Shown here piece after piece: positions 1-9,371 of a DNA stretch of 64,000 nucleotides. The stretch is from AG41 sp035943095 (lineage in GTDB: Bacteria > Gemmatimonadota > Gemmatimonadetes > Gemmatimonadales > GWC2-71-9): the NCBI GenBank assembly GCA_035943095.1, contig DASZCN010000037.1, positions 1 to 64,000 of the forward strand, given 5' to 3'. The position numbers were made by a program, and so were the translations under genes. Positions within the stretch are counted from its first letter, which is position 1; every line of letters begins with the position of its first letter. The notes beneath the pieces are model-generated. The model was given only the letters and a program-made list of their open reading frames with translations, had not been told where the DNA came from and made no database searches.

Positions 1-1652
1 ATGTCGTTCACGTCGACGAACGCGCGCCGCTTCCCGCCGGCTCGAGCGAACGCGAGCAGGTTCGCCGTGATGCGCCCGATGCGGGTCGCTTCATCGTAGA
101 TCATCTGCAGCATCTCACTCTGATCCGGCTTCAGCTCCTCCAACAGCAGGGTTTGGGCGAAGCCGGAGATGATCGCCGCCGGGTTGTTGATCTCGTGCGC
201 CACCCCGCTCACGAGCTGGCCCATGGCCGCGAGCTTCTCGGCCTGTTGAAATTGGGACTCGCTGCGTCGCTGGTCGGTGACGTCGCGAACGAGCACGAGC
301 ACACGCGTGATACCACTGCTTTCCCGAATTGGGGCGTAGTGAGCGGCCGCGACCCCCTGGCTGCCGTCCGCACGCACGAACGGAACGTCGAGCCGTTGCA
401 CGTCGCCGTGGAACGCCGCCGCGAGCTTTTCTCGGACCGTCGCCGCCGCACCCGGCGCGAGAAAGTCGAACAGGTTGCGATGCTCCGCCGGCCCGACCAG
501 TGCGCCGATCGTGCGCGTCGGCCCGTTCGCCTCGAGGATACGTCCCTCGCGATCCACCACGACGATCGCGTCGGGCACGGAGTCCATCAGCAAACGCAGA
601 TTGCGCTCCGCCGCGGCGGTGGCGGCGAGGGAGTTCATCAGCGAGCGGGTTTGGGCGGCGACTTCGTCCTCGAGGAGCTGCGTGTACCGCCAGTCCGCGC
701 GGAGCGAGTGCGTGAACCGCCAGGCGATGACCATGACGGCGAGGGCGATCAGGATCGCGGCCCCCGCGTCGGCCTCGGGCGAAACGGACCGCGACACCGC
801 GACCGCGGCGATGCCGGCCAGCCCGATCACCACCGCCGTGACCCGCGCGACGTGGCCGGAAACGGCTGGGGCGCCGGCCTCGGCGGCCGAGGAGCGGGCC
901 GGCGCGAGTGCCGCGGCACTGGCGAGGAGCAGCAACCCGGCGTCCCATCCCAGGTCGACCAGTCCTCCGGGGTGGAAGGTTCCTCGCAACGTCGCCATTG
1001 CGTACACCGCGTTCGTCACGCACAGCACGGCGAGGGCGGACACGACACCAATGGTCCGCGTCTGGACGCGCGTGTGGCGCACCGTCTCGACCAGAATCGC
1101 CCACAGCACCGCGATCCCGCCAACAGACCACGCGATGCTCGTCAGAAGGGGGGAAAGGCGGCTCCCAGTCTCGAAGAACGGCTTGAGGAGGAACTCGTAG
1201 GCGAGCGCGGCGGCCGTGAGCGTGACCAGCACCGTATCGATCAATAGACCGGCGTCGAAACGGCGTCGCGGCTCCGCGCCCACCAGCTTGGTCACCGCGA
1301 CGAGGAAGCAGACGTACACGCTCAGGTAGCCGGCATCCGCGAGCGACGGATAGGGCAGGGGAGCGCGGGCCACGAGCTCGTAGAAATCCCGCACTAGCTG
1401 GCCTGCCAAAAAGAGCCCGCAGCCGGCGCCCATCCACTGCCAGGCGCGGCGTTGATCGGGTGCTGGATGGCGACGCGCCGCGATGGCGCAGCACACGGCC
1501 CCGTAGAGCGCCGCCCAGGTCCACGACACGTCGGCGATCGCCCCACGCGTCGCTCGGTCCTCGGGGGAGAGGAGATACGCCAGGGCCATCGCCACGAACG
1601 AGCCAGCGGCGATCGACACCAGCGCACGCGTCTGCCGGTCGAGGGGTGGCAC
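1..1652 (-). CDS. Membrane PAS-domain sensor histidine kinase (3' part missing)
   Basis: Reading the minus strand from a GTG at 1652 gives about 550 residues with no stop before the window edge. The N-terminal half is strongly hydrophobic, with roughly ten membrane segments (the first reads SIAAGSFVAMALAYLL). A PAS domain follows (LMDSVPDAIVVVDREG), then a HisKA dimerisation domain whose phosphoacceptor His lies in SGVAHEINNP. The ATP-binding HATPase domain must lie upstream of position 1. Family knowledge makes this a membrane sensor that autophosphorylates and passes phosphate to a response regulator, not seen here. An AAGG four to seven bases before the GTG supports the start. The longer readings in other frames over this stretch are low-complexity Arg-rich shadows. 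Confidence 0.85.
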   Translation of the reverse strand, partial: MPPLDRQTRALVSIAAGSFVAMALAYLLSPEDRATRGAIADVSWTWAALYGAVCCAIAARRHPAPDQRRAWQWMGAGCGLFLAGQLVRDFYELVARAPLPYPSLADAGYLSVYVCFLVAVTKLVGAEPRRRFDAGLLIDTVLVTLTAAALAYEFLLKPFFETGSRLSPLLTSIAWSVGGIAVLWAILVETVRHTRVQTRTIGVVSALAVLCVTNAVYAMATLRGTFHPGGLVDLGWDAGLLLLASAAALAPARSSAAEAGAPAVSGHVARVTAVVIGLAGIAAVAVSRSVSPEADAGAAILIALAVMVIAWRFTHSLRADWRYTQLLEDEVAAQTRSLMNSLAATAAAERNLRLLMDSVPDAIVVVDREGRILEANGPTRTIGALVGPAEHRNLFDFLAPGAAATVREKLAAAFHGDVQRLDVPFVRADGSQGVAAAHYAPIRESSGITRVLVLVRDVTDQRRSESQFQQAEKLAAMGQLVSGVAHEINNPAAIISGFAQTLLLEELKPDQSEMLQMIYDEATRIGRITANLLAFARAGGKRRAFVDVND

Positions 1653-1720
1653 GGGCGGCCTTCGCGCTAACCTAACGGCGGGCGCGTCGGGTCGCGAGGG
1701 TATTCGTCCCGGGCCCGGGG

Positions 1721-4054
1721 CTAGCGGGCGTGCAGGATGGCCCGGCGCGCCGCGGGCACGCGCTGGCGCGGGCGCACGCTTTCCCAGATCTCTCGGTTCA
1801 GCTCTACCTCATCCGCGGCGTCCGCCTCGGCGAGATCGGCCTCGGGAATGCGCGAGCGAAACGCGCGGGGATTGAGCTCGCCCAGCGGCCACACACTGGG
1901 CAGGTGGGTGAAAGACGTGGTGTCGGGTCGTCTCGAGAATGCATTCCAGAGGGGCGTCGCCGCAGCGTCGTACTGGCTGAGCGGGGCGAGTCCGAGAATC
2001 TGCTCGATGGAAAGCACCACGGATGCGGTCGTGTAGAACGTGCTGTCCACGACGCCGCGCTGGGCGTACGGCGACGCGACGAGCAGCACCGAGCGATGGG
2101 CATCGACGTGGTCCGGGCCGTTCTGCGCGTCGTCCTCCAGCACGAAGACCGCCAGGGACGGCCAGGTGGGCGACCGAGACAGGCGCTCCACGATCTGGCC
2201 AAGGGCGAGGTCGTTGTCCGCGACCATGGCCCGCGGCGTGGGGCGGCTGCCGCGGCGACCGTAGGTGTGATCGCGTGGCAGCCACATGATCACCAGGTCC
2301 GGAAAGAGATCCTGCGCGTCCCAGCTCCCGACCGAGTCGGCGAAGAGGCGCGCGCGGGTCGTGTCGGAGATCGTGAGGACGAACCCGGGAAAGTTCTTGA
2401 CCGTGATGTCCCGGAGGCTAGCGATGTTGGTGCGGGCGGGTTCGTCGGCGGTCGAGTCCTGCTCGTCTGATTCCGTCTTCTCCCCGAAGTTCACCACCCG
2501 GAGCCCCTTCCGCAGGGCGGCGTCCCAGAGGTATGAGCCGTGCGGGTTCACGAGGTCCTCGCCCGAGTTCAGGTCCCACTGGCGGCGATCGGAATAGATC
2601 TGCGGCCAGGTCTTCTCGTTGTACTCGCCCGCAAACGCGCGGTCGGTCCACTCGTGGCCGTTGGCGGACACCTCGCCGTTCACATAGAAGTTGTCGAACA
2701 GGACCCACCGGCGGGCGATCAGGTGCGCGTTCGGGGTGACCGAATCGTTGAAGATCGCCAGACCCGGGTCGCCGTTCCCGCGCGCCTCGTCGCCGAACAC
2801 CTGATCGTACGTCCGGTTCTCCCGGATGATGTAGACCACGTGCTTCAACTCCGGCGCACGGTCGGCCAACCGCACCGCCGGCCGGATCTGCGCGTTCGAA
2901 AACGGGCTCAGCGCGTACACCTGGCGCGTGTACCGTGCGAGGGTGGCCGCGTCGGGGACCGGCACGATCGACACCGAGCCGGCGACGACATCCGCGATGT
3001 ATTTCCCATCGGCGTTGGCGCCGGAGCCGTTGCCTTTGCCGTTCGCCACGAAGAGCGTGCGCCCGTCCGTCGAGGCGGCGACCGCCGTGGGATACCAGCC
3101 GACCGGGATGAGCCCGGCGACCCGCATCTCCCGACGCTCGATCCGGACCACCGCGACGGCGTTGTTGCCCGCCATGGCGACGTAGAGCGTCCGGCGATCA
3201 GGGGAGAGCGCGAGGGCGTTGGGATCGCTCCCGACGGGTGCATGTGGGGCCAGAGCGACGGTGAGCTGCTCGCGCACCTCTCCGGTCGCGAGCTCCACGC
3301 GGGCCACTCCGTTCGCGCCGGCCAGCGCGGCGAACAGCTCCGAGCCCGAGAGCGCGAGCGCCGAGGGATGTGGGCCCACGGAAAGGGAGAGTCGGACCGT
3401 CGGATGGTCGGACAGATCGATGACCGAGACGGTCGAGTCGCCCCAGTTACTCACGTACACATGCGCCGAGTCGGCCACCGCCGTATATGGACGGTGCCCG
3501 ACTGCCACGGCGGCGCGCCGCTCGAGCGACGCGGCGTCGACGAAGTAGACCGAGTCACTCAGATTGCCGACCACGGCGACCCACCCCTGGCGGGGCAGCA
3601 GCGCGATGCCGGCGGGAAACAGCTTGGCGCCGGAGTCGGCCAGCGCGACGCTGTCCGCCTTCCAGGTGGCGCCACCCTGCCAGGTGAAGCGGTACACGCG
3701 GTTGGTCGCGCCGCCGCTCGCCCAGACCGTGTCGCGCCAGTCGCGGCCCGATCGCGCCAAGCCGAGCCACGCGGCAGGCAAGGGCGCCCTCCACACCACT
3801 CGCGCCTGCGCGGCGTCGATGCGCGCGAGGCCATTCTCACCGTGGCCGTTGTAGCTCACCAACGCGGAGCCGTCGGATAGTGTGACGAGGCCGAGCGGCA
3901 GCGTCCCGACGGGCACGGACTTCCCCGCCGGTCGGATCCGCCAACCCGAAGGGAGCAGCGTACTACCATCTCGCAACGGACCGGGAACGAGGCGGCTCGC
4001 GACGAGCGCGAGACCGGCGAGAGCCGGCAGGGCGAAGAGGGATCGAGCGCGCAT
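1721..4054 (-). CDS. Secreted YVTN beta-propeller / phosphoesterase fusion
   Basis: 777 residues. The start (MRARSLFALPALAGLALV) looks like a signal peptide. Residues about 40-400 are YVTN-type propeller blades (LYVAMAGNNAVAVVRI, LFVANGKGNG). From about residue 400 comes a phosphoesterase of the phospholipase C/acid phosphatase family (PF04185 type), with the signature IIRENRTYDQVFGDEARG near residue 411 and later metal-site-like segments (FDNFYVNGEVSANGHEW; LEDDAQNGPDHVDAHRS). Family members hydrolyse phosphate esters outside the cytoplasm; the substrate here is unknown. It is divergent from the alpha-mannosidase gene across only 55 bp. Confidence 0.85.
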   Translation of the reverse strand: MRARSLFALPALAGLALVASRLVPGPLRDGSTLLPSGWRIRPAGKSVPVGTLPLGLVTLSDGSALVSYNGHGENGLARIDAAQARVVWRAPLPAAWLGLARSGRDWRDTVWASGGATNRVYRFTWQGGATWKADSVALADSGAKLFPAGIALLPRQGWVAVVGNLSDSVYFVDAASLERRAAVAVGHRPYTAVADSAHVYVSNWGDSTVSVIDLSDHPTVRLSLSVGPHPSALALSGSELFAALAGANGVARVELATGEVREQLTVALAPHAPVGSDPNALALSPDRRTLYVAMAGNNAVAVVRIERREMRVAGLIPVGWYPTAVAASTDGRTLFVANGKGNGSGANADGKYIADVVAGSVSIVPVPDAATLARYTRQVYALSPFSNAQIRPAVRLADRAPELKHVVYIIRENRTYDQVFGDEARGNGDPGLAIFNDSVTPNAHLIARRWVLFDNFYVNGEVSANGHEWTDRAFAGEYNEKTWPQIYSDRRQWDLNSGEDLVNPHGSYLWDAALRKGLRVVNFGEKTESDEQDSTADEPARTNIASLRDITVKNFPGFVLTISDTTRARLFADSVGSWDAQDLFPDLVIMWLPRDHTYGRRGSRPTPRAMVADNDLALGQIVERLSRSPTWPSLAVFVLEDDAQNGPDHVDAHRSVLLVASPYAQRGVVDSTFYTTASVVLSIEQILGLAPLSQYDAAATPLWNAFSRRPDTTSFTHLPSVWPLGELNPRAFRSRIPEADLAEADAADEVELNREIWESVRPRQRVPAARRAILHAR

Positions 4055-4109
4055 GCCGCAAGATATCCGGCTCGCGGGAGCGGCGTCATCCCCTTAGCCT
4101 TTAGGCGGC

Positions 4110-6767
4110 ATGACCGGCCTGATCTTTCATCTCATTCCCCATACCCATTGGGACCGTGAGTGGTATCTGCCGCGCGCCGCATTCCAGGCACGGCTCGTGG
4201 CGGCGCTGGACGAGGTGATCGAGCGGCTGCAGGGCGCGTCGGCGTATCGCAGTTTCCTGCTCGACGGCCAGACGGTGCTGGTGGAGGACTACCTGCGCGC
4301 TCGACCCGAACGCGAGCCGGATGTGCGGGCGCTCGTCAAGACCGGTCGCTTGCAGCTTGGACCGTGGTACGTGCTCCCCGACGAGCAAATCCCTTCGGGC
4401 GAGGGCCTGATCCGGAACCTGCTGCTCGGCGCGGCCGATGCCGACCGCCTCGGCGGCCGTCTCGACGTGTTCTATTCTCCCGACGCGTTCGGTCATCCGG
4501 CGGTGGCGCCGACCTTGGCGCGCGAGTTCGGCATCCGATACGGCGTCGTGTGGCGTGGGCTCGGTGGCGAGCCGGGGCAAGAGCGCGATCTGTACCGCTG
4601 GACCGGGCCGGATCGCAAAGAGATTCTCCTGTGGCATCTCCCTCCAGCGGGTTACGAAATCGGGGCCGCGCTTCCAGCGGACGGCGAGCGCCTGTTCACG
4701 GCCTGGGCTCCGATCCGCCGGGCGCTCGTCCAGCGTGCCGCCGGGAAACACATCCCCGTGTTCATCGGTGCCGACCACCACGCTCCGCACCCCGATGTCC
4801 CGCGGTTGCGCGACTTGCTCGCGGAGCTCGACCCGCAGAGCGCGTTTCGCGTCTCACGGCTCGACGAATTCTTCCAGGCAGCCACGGAAGGCGCGAAGCC
4901 CGCGCTGCTCGACGGGGAGCTGCGCTGGTCCTATCGCTATGCCTGGACGCTTCAGGGGGTGCACGGCACGCGCGCGCCGCTCAAGCGGCGCTATAGCGCG
5001 GCCGAGCTCACCCTCGCGCGTGTGGCGGAGCCGCTGGCGGCGCTGGCGCGTCGCTGGGGGGGCCGTGACCGGCGGCCCGTGCTCGAGCTCGCCTGGCGAG
5101 CGCTCGTACACTGCCAGTTTCACGATACCATCGCCGGCTGTACGAGCGACGCGGTCGCGCGGGCCGTCGAGGAGCGCCTCGCGAATGTCGAAGCGTTGGC
5201 CGCGGAGCTGGTTCGCGGCAGCGTGTACGATCTCGTGCGCCACGATCCCGACGTGGCGCGCGAGCGCGCCGCGGCGGCCACGCCGACGCTGGTCCTGTGG
5301 AACGCCGCGTCGCGTCCGCGCCGTGGCGTGACGATCGCCGACGTCACGCTGTTCCGGCGCGACGTGCCCGTCGGTCCTCCTGGGAACCAGGCGCCGCGGG
5401 AGGGACCTGGGTACCGTCCCTTCACCCTCGTGTCCGCGGATGGCCGCCCCGTGGCGGTCCAGGTCCTGGACCGTCGCGTGGGAACGGAGCGACTCGATGC
5501 AGCGCGCCACTACCCGGATCAAGACGAGGTCGATCAGGTACGGATCGCGTTCCGGGCGCCAAGCGTGCCGGGGCTCGGGCTCGCCCGATTGGGACTGTCG
5601 GTGCCGATAGGGGGAAGGGGCGCCACGCGTGCTGAACCTTCGGGCGAGGGCGCCTCGGTGCGAGGAGGGAAGGGGGGACGCTCCCTCGTGAACCATTGGA
5701 TCGAGGTCTCTCTCGAATCGACCGGAGCGCTCGCGCTGCGCGACCGGCGTAGCGGGCAGCGATTCGCCGACCTGCTGCGCATCGAGGACTCAGGCGATGC
5801 CGGCGACGCGTACACGTACTGCCCGCCGGCGGGCGATCGGCTCCTCAAGGCGAACGGGCCGGTCGCAGTCCGGCGGCTCGCGGCGGGACCGCTCGTCGCA
5901 GCTCTCGAGGCTCGCTTCCAGGTCGGAGCGCGGGTTGGGGTTCGGCTGGTCACCATGGTGCACGCGGATAGCCCGGTGGTGCGCTGCATCGTCGAGGTCG
6001 AGAACCGCGCTGGCTGGCACCGGCTCCGCGCGCGGTTTCCGACGGGCCTCGCCGGGACGACGGCAGTGGCGGGAGGCGCGTTCGGGGCGGCCGCCCGGCC
6101 ACCGGTGGTCGCCGATCCGCACGAGTATCCGCTCGAGGCACCGGTGCGCACCGCCCCAGCGCACCGATTCGTCGCCGCGGCGAGCGGAGCCCGCGGACTG
6201 GCGATACTCGCGCCGGGCTTCTTCGAGTACGAATGGACGCCACGCGGGGACCTGGTGCTGACCCTGCTCCGCGCGGTGGGCGAGCTGTCCCGCGGAGACT
6301 TGCCGACGCGCCCCGGCCACGCGGCCTGGCCCACCCCCGCGCCGCTGGCGCAGGCGCTGGGCACCAGTCGCATCGAGCTCGCGCTCGTGCCCGTGTCCCG
6401 AACCGAAATCGACCGGGGCGACGCGCTGCCGGCGTTGTGGGAAGACTCGTTCCTCCCGCTTCGTGGATTCTGGCTGCGCGATGCCGTGGACTTGACCCCG
6501 GCACCGGTCGACATCGCGCTCGAGGGATCGGGGCTCGTGCTCTCGGCGGTGAAGCCGGCACAACAGGGATCGCCCATGGTCCTGCGCTGCTACAACGCGA
6601 CCGACCGCAAAGCGGCGGGCGCGTGGCGATTCGGCGAGGGGGTCAAGAGCGCGCACCGCGTGCGAGCGGACGAGCGGGAGTCGGTGGCGTTGGTGCTGGA
6701 AGGTCGAGGAAAAACGGTGCGGTTCGCGGCGGAGCCGCATGAAATCGTCACGATCCTGGTGACCTGA
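4110..6767 (+). CDS. Alpha-mannosidase, glycoside hydrolase family 38
   Basis: 885 residues, a normal size for bacterial GH38. It opens with the family hallmark HLIPHTHWDREWYLP (zinc ligands H11 and D15 region) and carries FYSPDAFGHP, whose D125 is the expected catalytic nucleophile, and FIGADHHAPH, probably near the active site. Helical and beta-sandwich domains follow. No signal peptide is visible, so it probably trims mannose-containing oligosaccharides in the cytoplasm, like MngB-type enzymes. The esterase gene begins 2 nt after its stop, suggesting a shared transcript. Family assignment is firm; linkage and substrate are not determined. Confidence 0.93.
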   Translation: MTGLIFHLIPHTHWDREWYLPRAAFQARLVAALDEVIERLQGASAYRSFLLDGQTVLVEDYLRARPEREPDVRALVKTGRLQLGPWYVLPDEQIPSGEGLIRNLLLGAADADRLGGRLDVFYSPDAFGHPAVAPTLAREFGIRYGVVWRGLGGEPGQERDLYRWTGPDRKEILLWHLPPAGYEIGAALPADGERLFTAWAPIRRALVQRAAGKHIPVFIGADHHAPHPDVPRLRDLLAELDPQSAFRVSRLDEFFQAATEGAKPALLDGELRWSYRYAWTLQGVHGTRAPLKRRYSAAELTLARVAEPLAALARRWGGRDRRPVLELAWRALVHCQFHDTIAGCTSDAVARAVEERLANVEALAAELVRGSVYDLVRHDPDVARERAAAATPTLVLWNAASRPRRGVTIADVTLFRRDVPVGPPGNQAPREGPGYRPFTLVSADGRPVAVQVLDRRVGTERLDAARHYPDQDEVDQVRIAFRAPSVPGLGLARLGLSVPIGGRGATRAEPSGEGASVRGGKGGRSLVNHWIEVSLESTGALALRDRRSGQRFADLLRIEDSGDAGDAYTYCPPAGDRLLKANGPVAVRRLAAGPLVAALEARFQVGARVGVRLVTMVHADSPVVRCIVEVENRAGWHRLRARFPTGLAGTTAVAGGAFGAAARPPVVADPHEYPLEAPVRTAPAHRFVAAASGARGLAILAPGFFEYEWTPRGDLVLTLLRAVGELSRGDLPTRPGHAAWPTPAPLAQALGTSRIELALVPVSRTEIDRGDALPALWEDSFLPLRGFWLRDAVDLTPAPVDIALEGSGLVLSAVKPAQQGSPMVLRCYNATDRKAAGAWRFGEGVKSAHRVRADERESVALVLEGRGKTVRFAAEPHEIVTILVT

Positions 6768-6769
6768 AC

Positions 6770-7429
6770 ATGAACGAACATCGCATCACGACCCGAAAAA
6801 GCGCGCGCTACTACACGCTCGGCCCAGCGGACTCATCGGCCCGTGAAGTCTGGTTCGCGTGCCATGGTTACGCGCAGCTGGCCGGCCGCTTCCTCGAGAA
6901 GCTGCGCGTGCTCGACGACGGGCACCGACTGCTCGTCGCTCCCGAGGGGTTGTCGCGGTTCTACGTGAGCGAGAGTCCCGCCGAGCGGCGCGTGGGTGCG
7001 TGCTGGATGACGCGCGAGGACCGGCTAGCCGAGATCGAGGACTACGTGCAGTATCTCGACGCCGTGTATGCCGCCGTCTTCGCCGAGCTGGATCGCGAGG
7101 GCGTGACGGTGCACGCCCTCGGCTACTCTCAGGGCGCGGCGACAGTCAGTCGATGGGCGGCGATGGGCACCGCCCGGGTCGAGCGCGTCGTGCTCTGGGG
7201 TGGTGAGTTGCCGCCGGACCTCGATCTCTCCAAAGAGCCTGCCGCCGGGCGGCTGCGGGCCGGTCGACTCACGTTCGTATACGGTCGTTCGGACGAGTTC
7301 ATCACGCCGAAAGTGGTCAAGGCCACGAAACAGCGTCTCGAGGAGCACAACATTCCGTACCGCGAAGTCCCGTTCGACGGCGGGCACGAGCTGAGTCCCG
7401 CCGTGCTGACGGAGCTGGCCGCCTCATGA
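6770..7429 (+). CDS. Alpha/beta-hydrolase esterase (phospholipase/carboxylesterase family)
   Basis: 219 residues, typical of the small carboxylesterase/phospholipase family. The nucleophile elbow is GYSQGAA with Ser120. An Asp in YGRSDEFITP and a His in DGGHELSP complete the expected triad. There is no signal peptide, so it is probably cytoplasmic. It sits between the mannosidase and the NagX-like membrane protein and overlaps the latter by ATGA. Deacylation of an imported, esterified sugar is a reasonable guess from context, but the substrate cannot be read from sequence. Confidence 0.85.
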   Translation: MNEHRITTRKSARYYTLGPADSSAREVWFACHGYAQLAGRFLEKLRVLDDGHRLLVAPEGLSRFYVSESPAERRVGACWMTREDRLAEIEDYVQYLDAVYAAVFAELDREGVTVHALGYSQGAATVSRWAAMGTARVERVVLWGGELPPDLDLSKEPAAGRLRAGRLTFVYGRSDEFITPKVVKATKQRLEEHNIPYREVPFDGGHELSPAVLTELAAS

Positions 7430-8529
7430 CGCCGCGCCTCCACTCGCTCGACGCGTTTCGCGGGCTGACCATCGCCGGCATGCTCCTCGTGAACGACCCC
7501 GGCAGCTGGTCGTACGTGTATCGCCCGCTCGACCATGCGGAATGGAATGGCTGGACGCCCACCGATCTCATCTTCCCGTTCTTCCTGTTTATCGTCGGCA
7601 TCTCGCTCACGCTCTCGTTCTCACGCCGCATGGACCAGGGGGCCAGCCCTCGGGATCTGCTTCGCAAAGTCGCAAGCCGCGCCGGCATCATCTTCGGGCT
7701 CGGGTTGCTGCTGAACGGGTTTCCGCACTACGACCTGGCGACGATTCGGGTCATGGGCGTGTTGCAGCGGATCGCCCTCGTCTATCTCGCGACGGGCATC
7801 TTGTATGTCACCACCGGAGAGCGGTCGCAGCGGTGGATCGTCGTCGGGCTGCTCGTGGGTTACTGGGCAGTGATGACGCTCGTCCCGGTGCCGGGATTTG
7901 GCGCCGGGATCCTCGAGCGGCAAGGCAACCTCGCCCAATACGTGGACCAGGTGGTCCTCGGGGCGCACCGCTGGAAGCCGGATTGGGACCCCGAAGGGAT
8001 CATGAGCACGTTTCCGGCGATCGCGACGTGCCTGCTCGGCGTCATGGCGGGTCGCTGGCTGCGGGCGGACCGGACGGAGGTCGAGAAGGCCCTCGGGATG
8101 TACGTGTGGGGCGTGCTCGCCATGCTGGCCGGCGTGGCGTGGAGCATATGGTTCCCGATCAACAAGAACCTGTGGTCGAGCACCTACGTGCTCTTCACCG
8201 CCGGGTTCGCCCTCGTCCTGCTCGCGACGATCTATTACGTGGTTGACATCCGGGGAAGCGACCGCTGGGCGTGGCCGTGGTACGTCTTCGGCACGAACTC
8301 GATCCTCGCGTTCGCGGCGTCGGGCCTGCTTGGCCGGATCCTGCTGGTGTCGAAGGTGGCGCAACCGGACGGGTCGACCGTGTCCCTGTACACCTGGATC
8401 TACGAGCACGGGTTTGCGAGCTGGGCGGGGCCGATGAACGGATCGCTGGCGTTCGCGCTCGCGTACGTCGCCCTGTTCCTTGGGGTAATGGCCGTCCTGT
8501 ATGAGAAAAAGTGGTTCGTGAAAATCTAG
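7426..8529 (+). CDS. HGSNAT/NagX-like membrane acyltransferase (DUF5009 type)
   Basis: 367 residues with about ten membrane helices. The N-terminus LHSLDAFRGLTIAGMLLVN and the segment LDHAEWNGWTPTDLIFPFFL match the heparan-alpha-glucosaminide N-acetyltransferase family; the His in DHAEWNG corresponds to the conserved catalytic His. Bacterial relatives (NagX) occur in amino-sugar utilisation loci, where they move or acetylate glucosamine-type sugars at the inner membrane. The start overlaps the esterase stop (ATGA). Its stop overlaps the stop of the opposite-strand permease in a shared CTAG, leaving no room for a terminator. Confidence 0.85.
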   Translation: MTPRLHSLDAFRGLTIAGMLLVNDPGSWSYVYRPLDHAEWNGWTPTDLIFPFFLFIVGISLTLSFSRRMDQGASPRDLLRKVASRAGIIFGLGLLLNGFPHYDLATIRVMGVLQRIALVYLATGILYVTTGERSQRWIVVGLLVGYWAVMTLVPVPGFGAGILERQGNLAQYVDQVVLGAHRWKPDWDPEGIMSTFPAIATCLLGVMAGRWLRADRTEVEKALGMYVWGVLAMLAGVAWSIWFPINKNLWSSTYVLFTAGFALVLLATIYYVVDIRGSDRWAWPWYVFGTNSILAFAASGLLGRILLVSKVAQPDGSTVSLYTWIYEHGFASWAGPMNGSLAFALAYVALFLGVMAVLYEKKWFVKI

Positions 8530-9371
8530 GCGCCTCTGGTCGCCGGGTTGAGTGCATCTTGCAGCGCATCTCCCAACAGCGTGCACGCGACCACGACGAG
8601 CACGAGGGCGAGACCGGGCGCGGTGGCCACCCACGGTGCGTTGACGAGGGTATCGCGTCCTGACGCGATCATGTTCCCCCACGATGGCGTAGGTGGCTGG
8701 ACGCCGAGGCCCAGGAACGAGAGCCCTGCCTCGAGCATGATCGCTTGCCCGAGTCCCAAGGCCGCGGACACGATGACTGGCGTCAGCGCGTTGGGAACGA
8801 TGTGGCGTGCGAGGACGCGGGCCTGGGAGAGGCCCAGCGCGACTGCGCCCTCCACAAAAGGGCGGGCGGCGAGCGAGCGTACCTCTCCCTGCACCAGGCG
8901 GGCGACGGACATCCAGCCCGTGAGGCCGAGCACCAGGATGACGAGCCCCGCGCTCGGTCGCGCGAGGGCCGCGAGCAGCAGGACCAGGACCACGCGCGGG
9001 ACGGCGATGGTGAAGTCTGTAGCGGCGAGGAGCACGACCCGCGGCGTGCCGGGCCAATAGCCGGCCGCGGCGCCGACCACCAGGCCGATCGCCACTGAAA
9101 GCAACACGGCCACGCCTCCGACCACGAGCGACACGCGGGCACCGTACACCAGACGCGTCCACACGTCGCGCCCAAAGCGGTCGGTGCCGAGCGGGTGAAA
9201 CGCGCCGGCATGGTCGGTCGAGAGGGGCGGTTGAAATCGCGTGGCGACCACATCATGCTGGGCGGCCGGTGCGCCGGTCGTGATCAGCGGCGCCGCCGCG
9301 CCGGCCCCGCAGACCAGGGCGAGGACGGCGACGCCGAACACCGCGCGCCGGTCACGCCGCAACCGACTCAC
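8526..9371 (-). CDS. ABC transporter permease, DppC/OppC type
   Basis: 281 residues from a GTG at 9371 whose GTGA overlaps the stop of the upstream permease; a much longer in-frame extension on this strand is Arg-rich and rejected. It shows an N-terminal helix (VFGVAVLALVCGAGAA), the periplasmic loop HPLGTDRFGRDVW typical of DppC/OppC, and the ATPase-contacting EAA loop HIVPNALTPVIVSAALGLG followed by LEAGLSFLGLG. It should form the permease heterodimer with the DppB-like protein. No ATP-binding subunit is encoded in the window. Confidence 0.92.
   Translation of the reverse strand: MSRLRRDRRAVFGVAVLALVCGAGAAAPLITTGAPAAQHDVVATRFQPPLSTDHAGAFHPLGTDRFGRDVWTRLVYGARVSLVVGGVAVLLSVAIGLVVGAAAGYWPGTPRVVLLAATDFTIAVPRVVLVLLLAALARPSAGLVILVLGLTGWMSVARLVQGEVRSLAARPFVEGAVALGLSQARVLARHIVPNALTPVIVSAALGLGQAIMLEAGLSFLGLGVQPPTPSWGNMIASGRDTLVNAPWVATAPGLALVLVVVACTLLGDALQDALNPATRGA

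Noticed and set aside
115..1524. Long Arg-rich reading frames on both strands over the first 1.5 kb
   Set aside because: The true histidine kinase frame on the minus strand contains the HisKA and PAS motifs; the others are frame-shifted shadows caused by high GC.
2540..3880. 446-residue plus-strand frame opposite the propeller/phosphoesterase
   Set aside because: Low-complexity Arg/His/Val composition with no domain; the minus-strand frame has a signal peptide and family motifs.
7621..9162. 513-residue minus-strand frame across the NagX-like and DppC genes
   Set aside because: It crosses two well-supported genes in a shifted frame and shows no domain.
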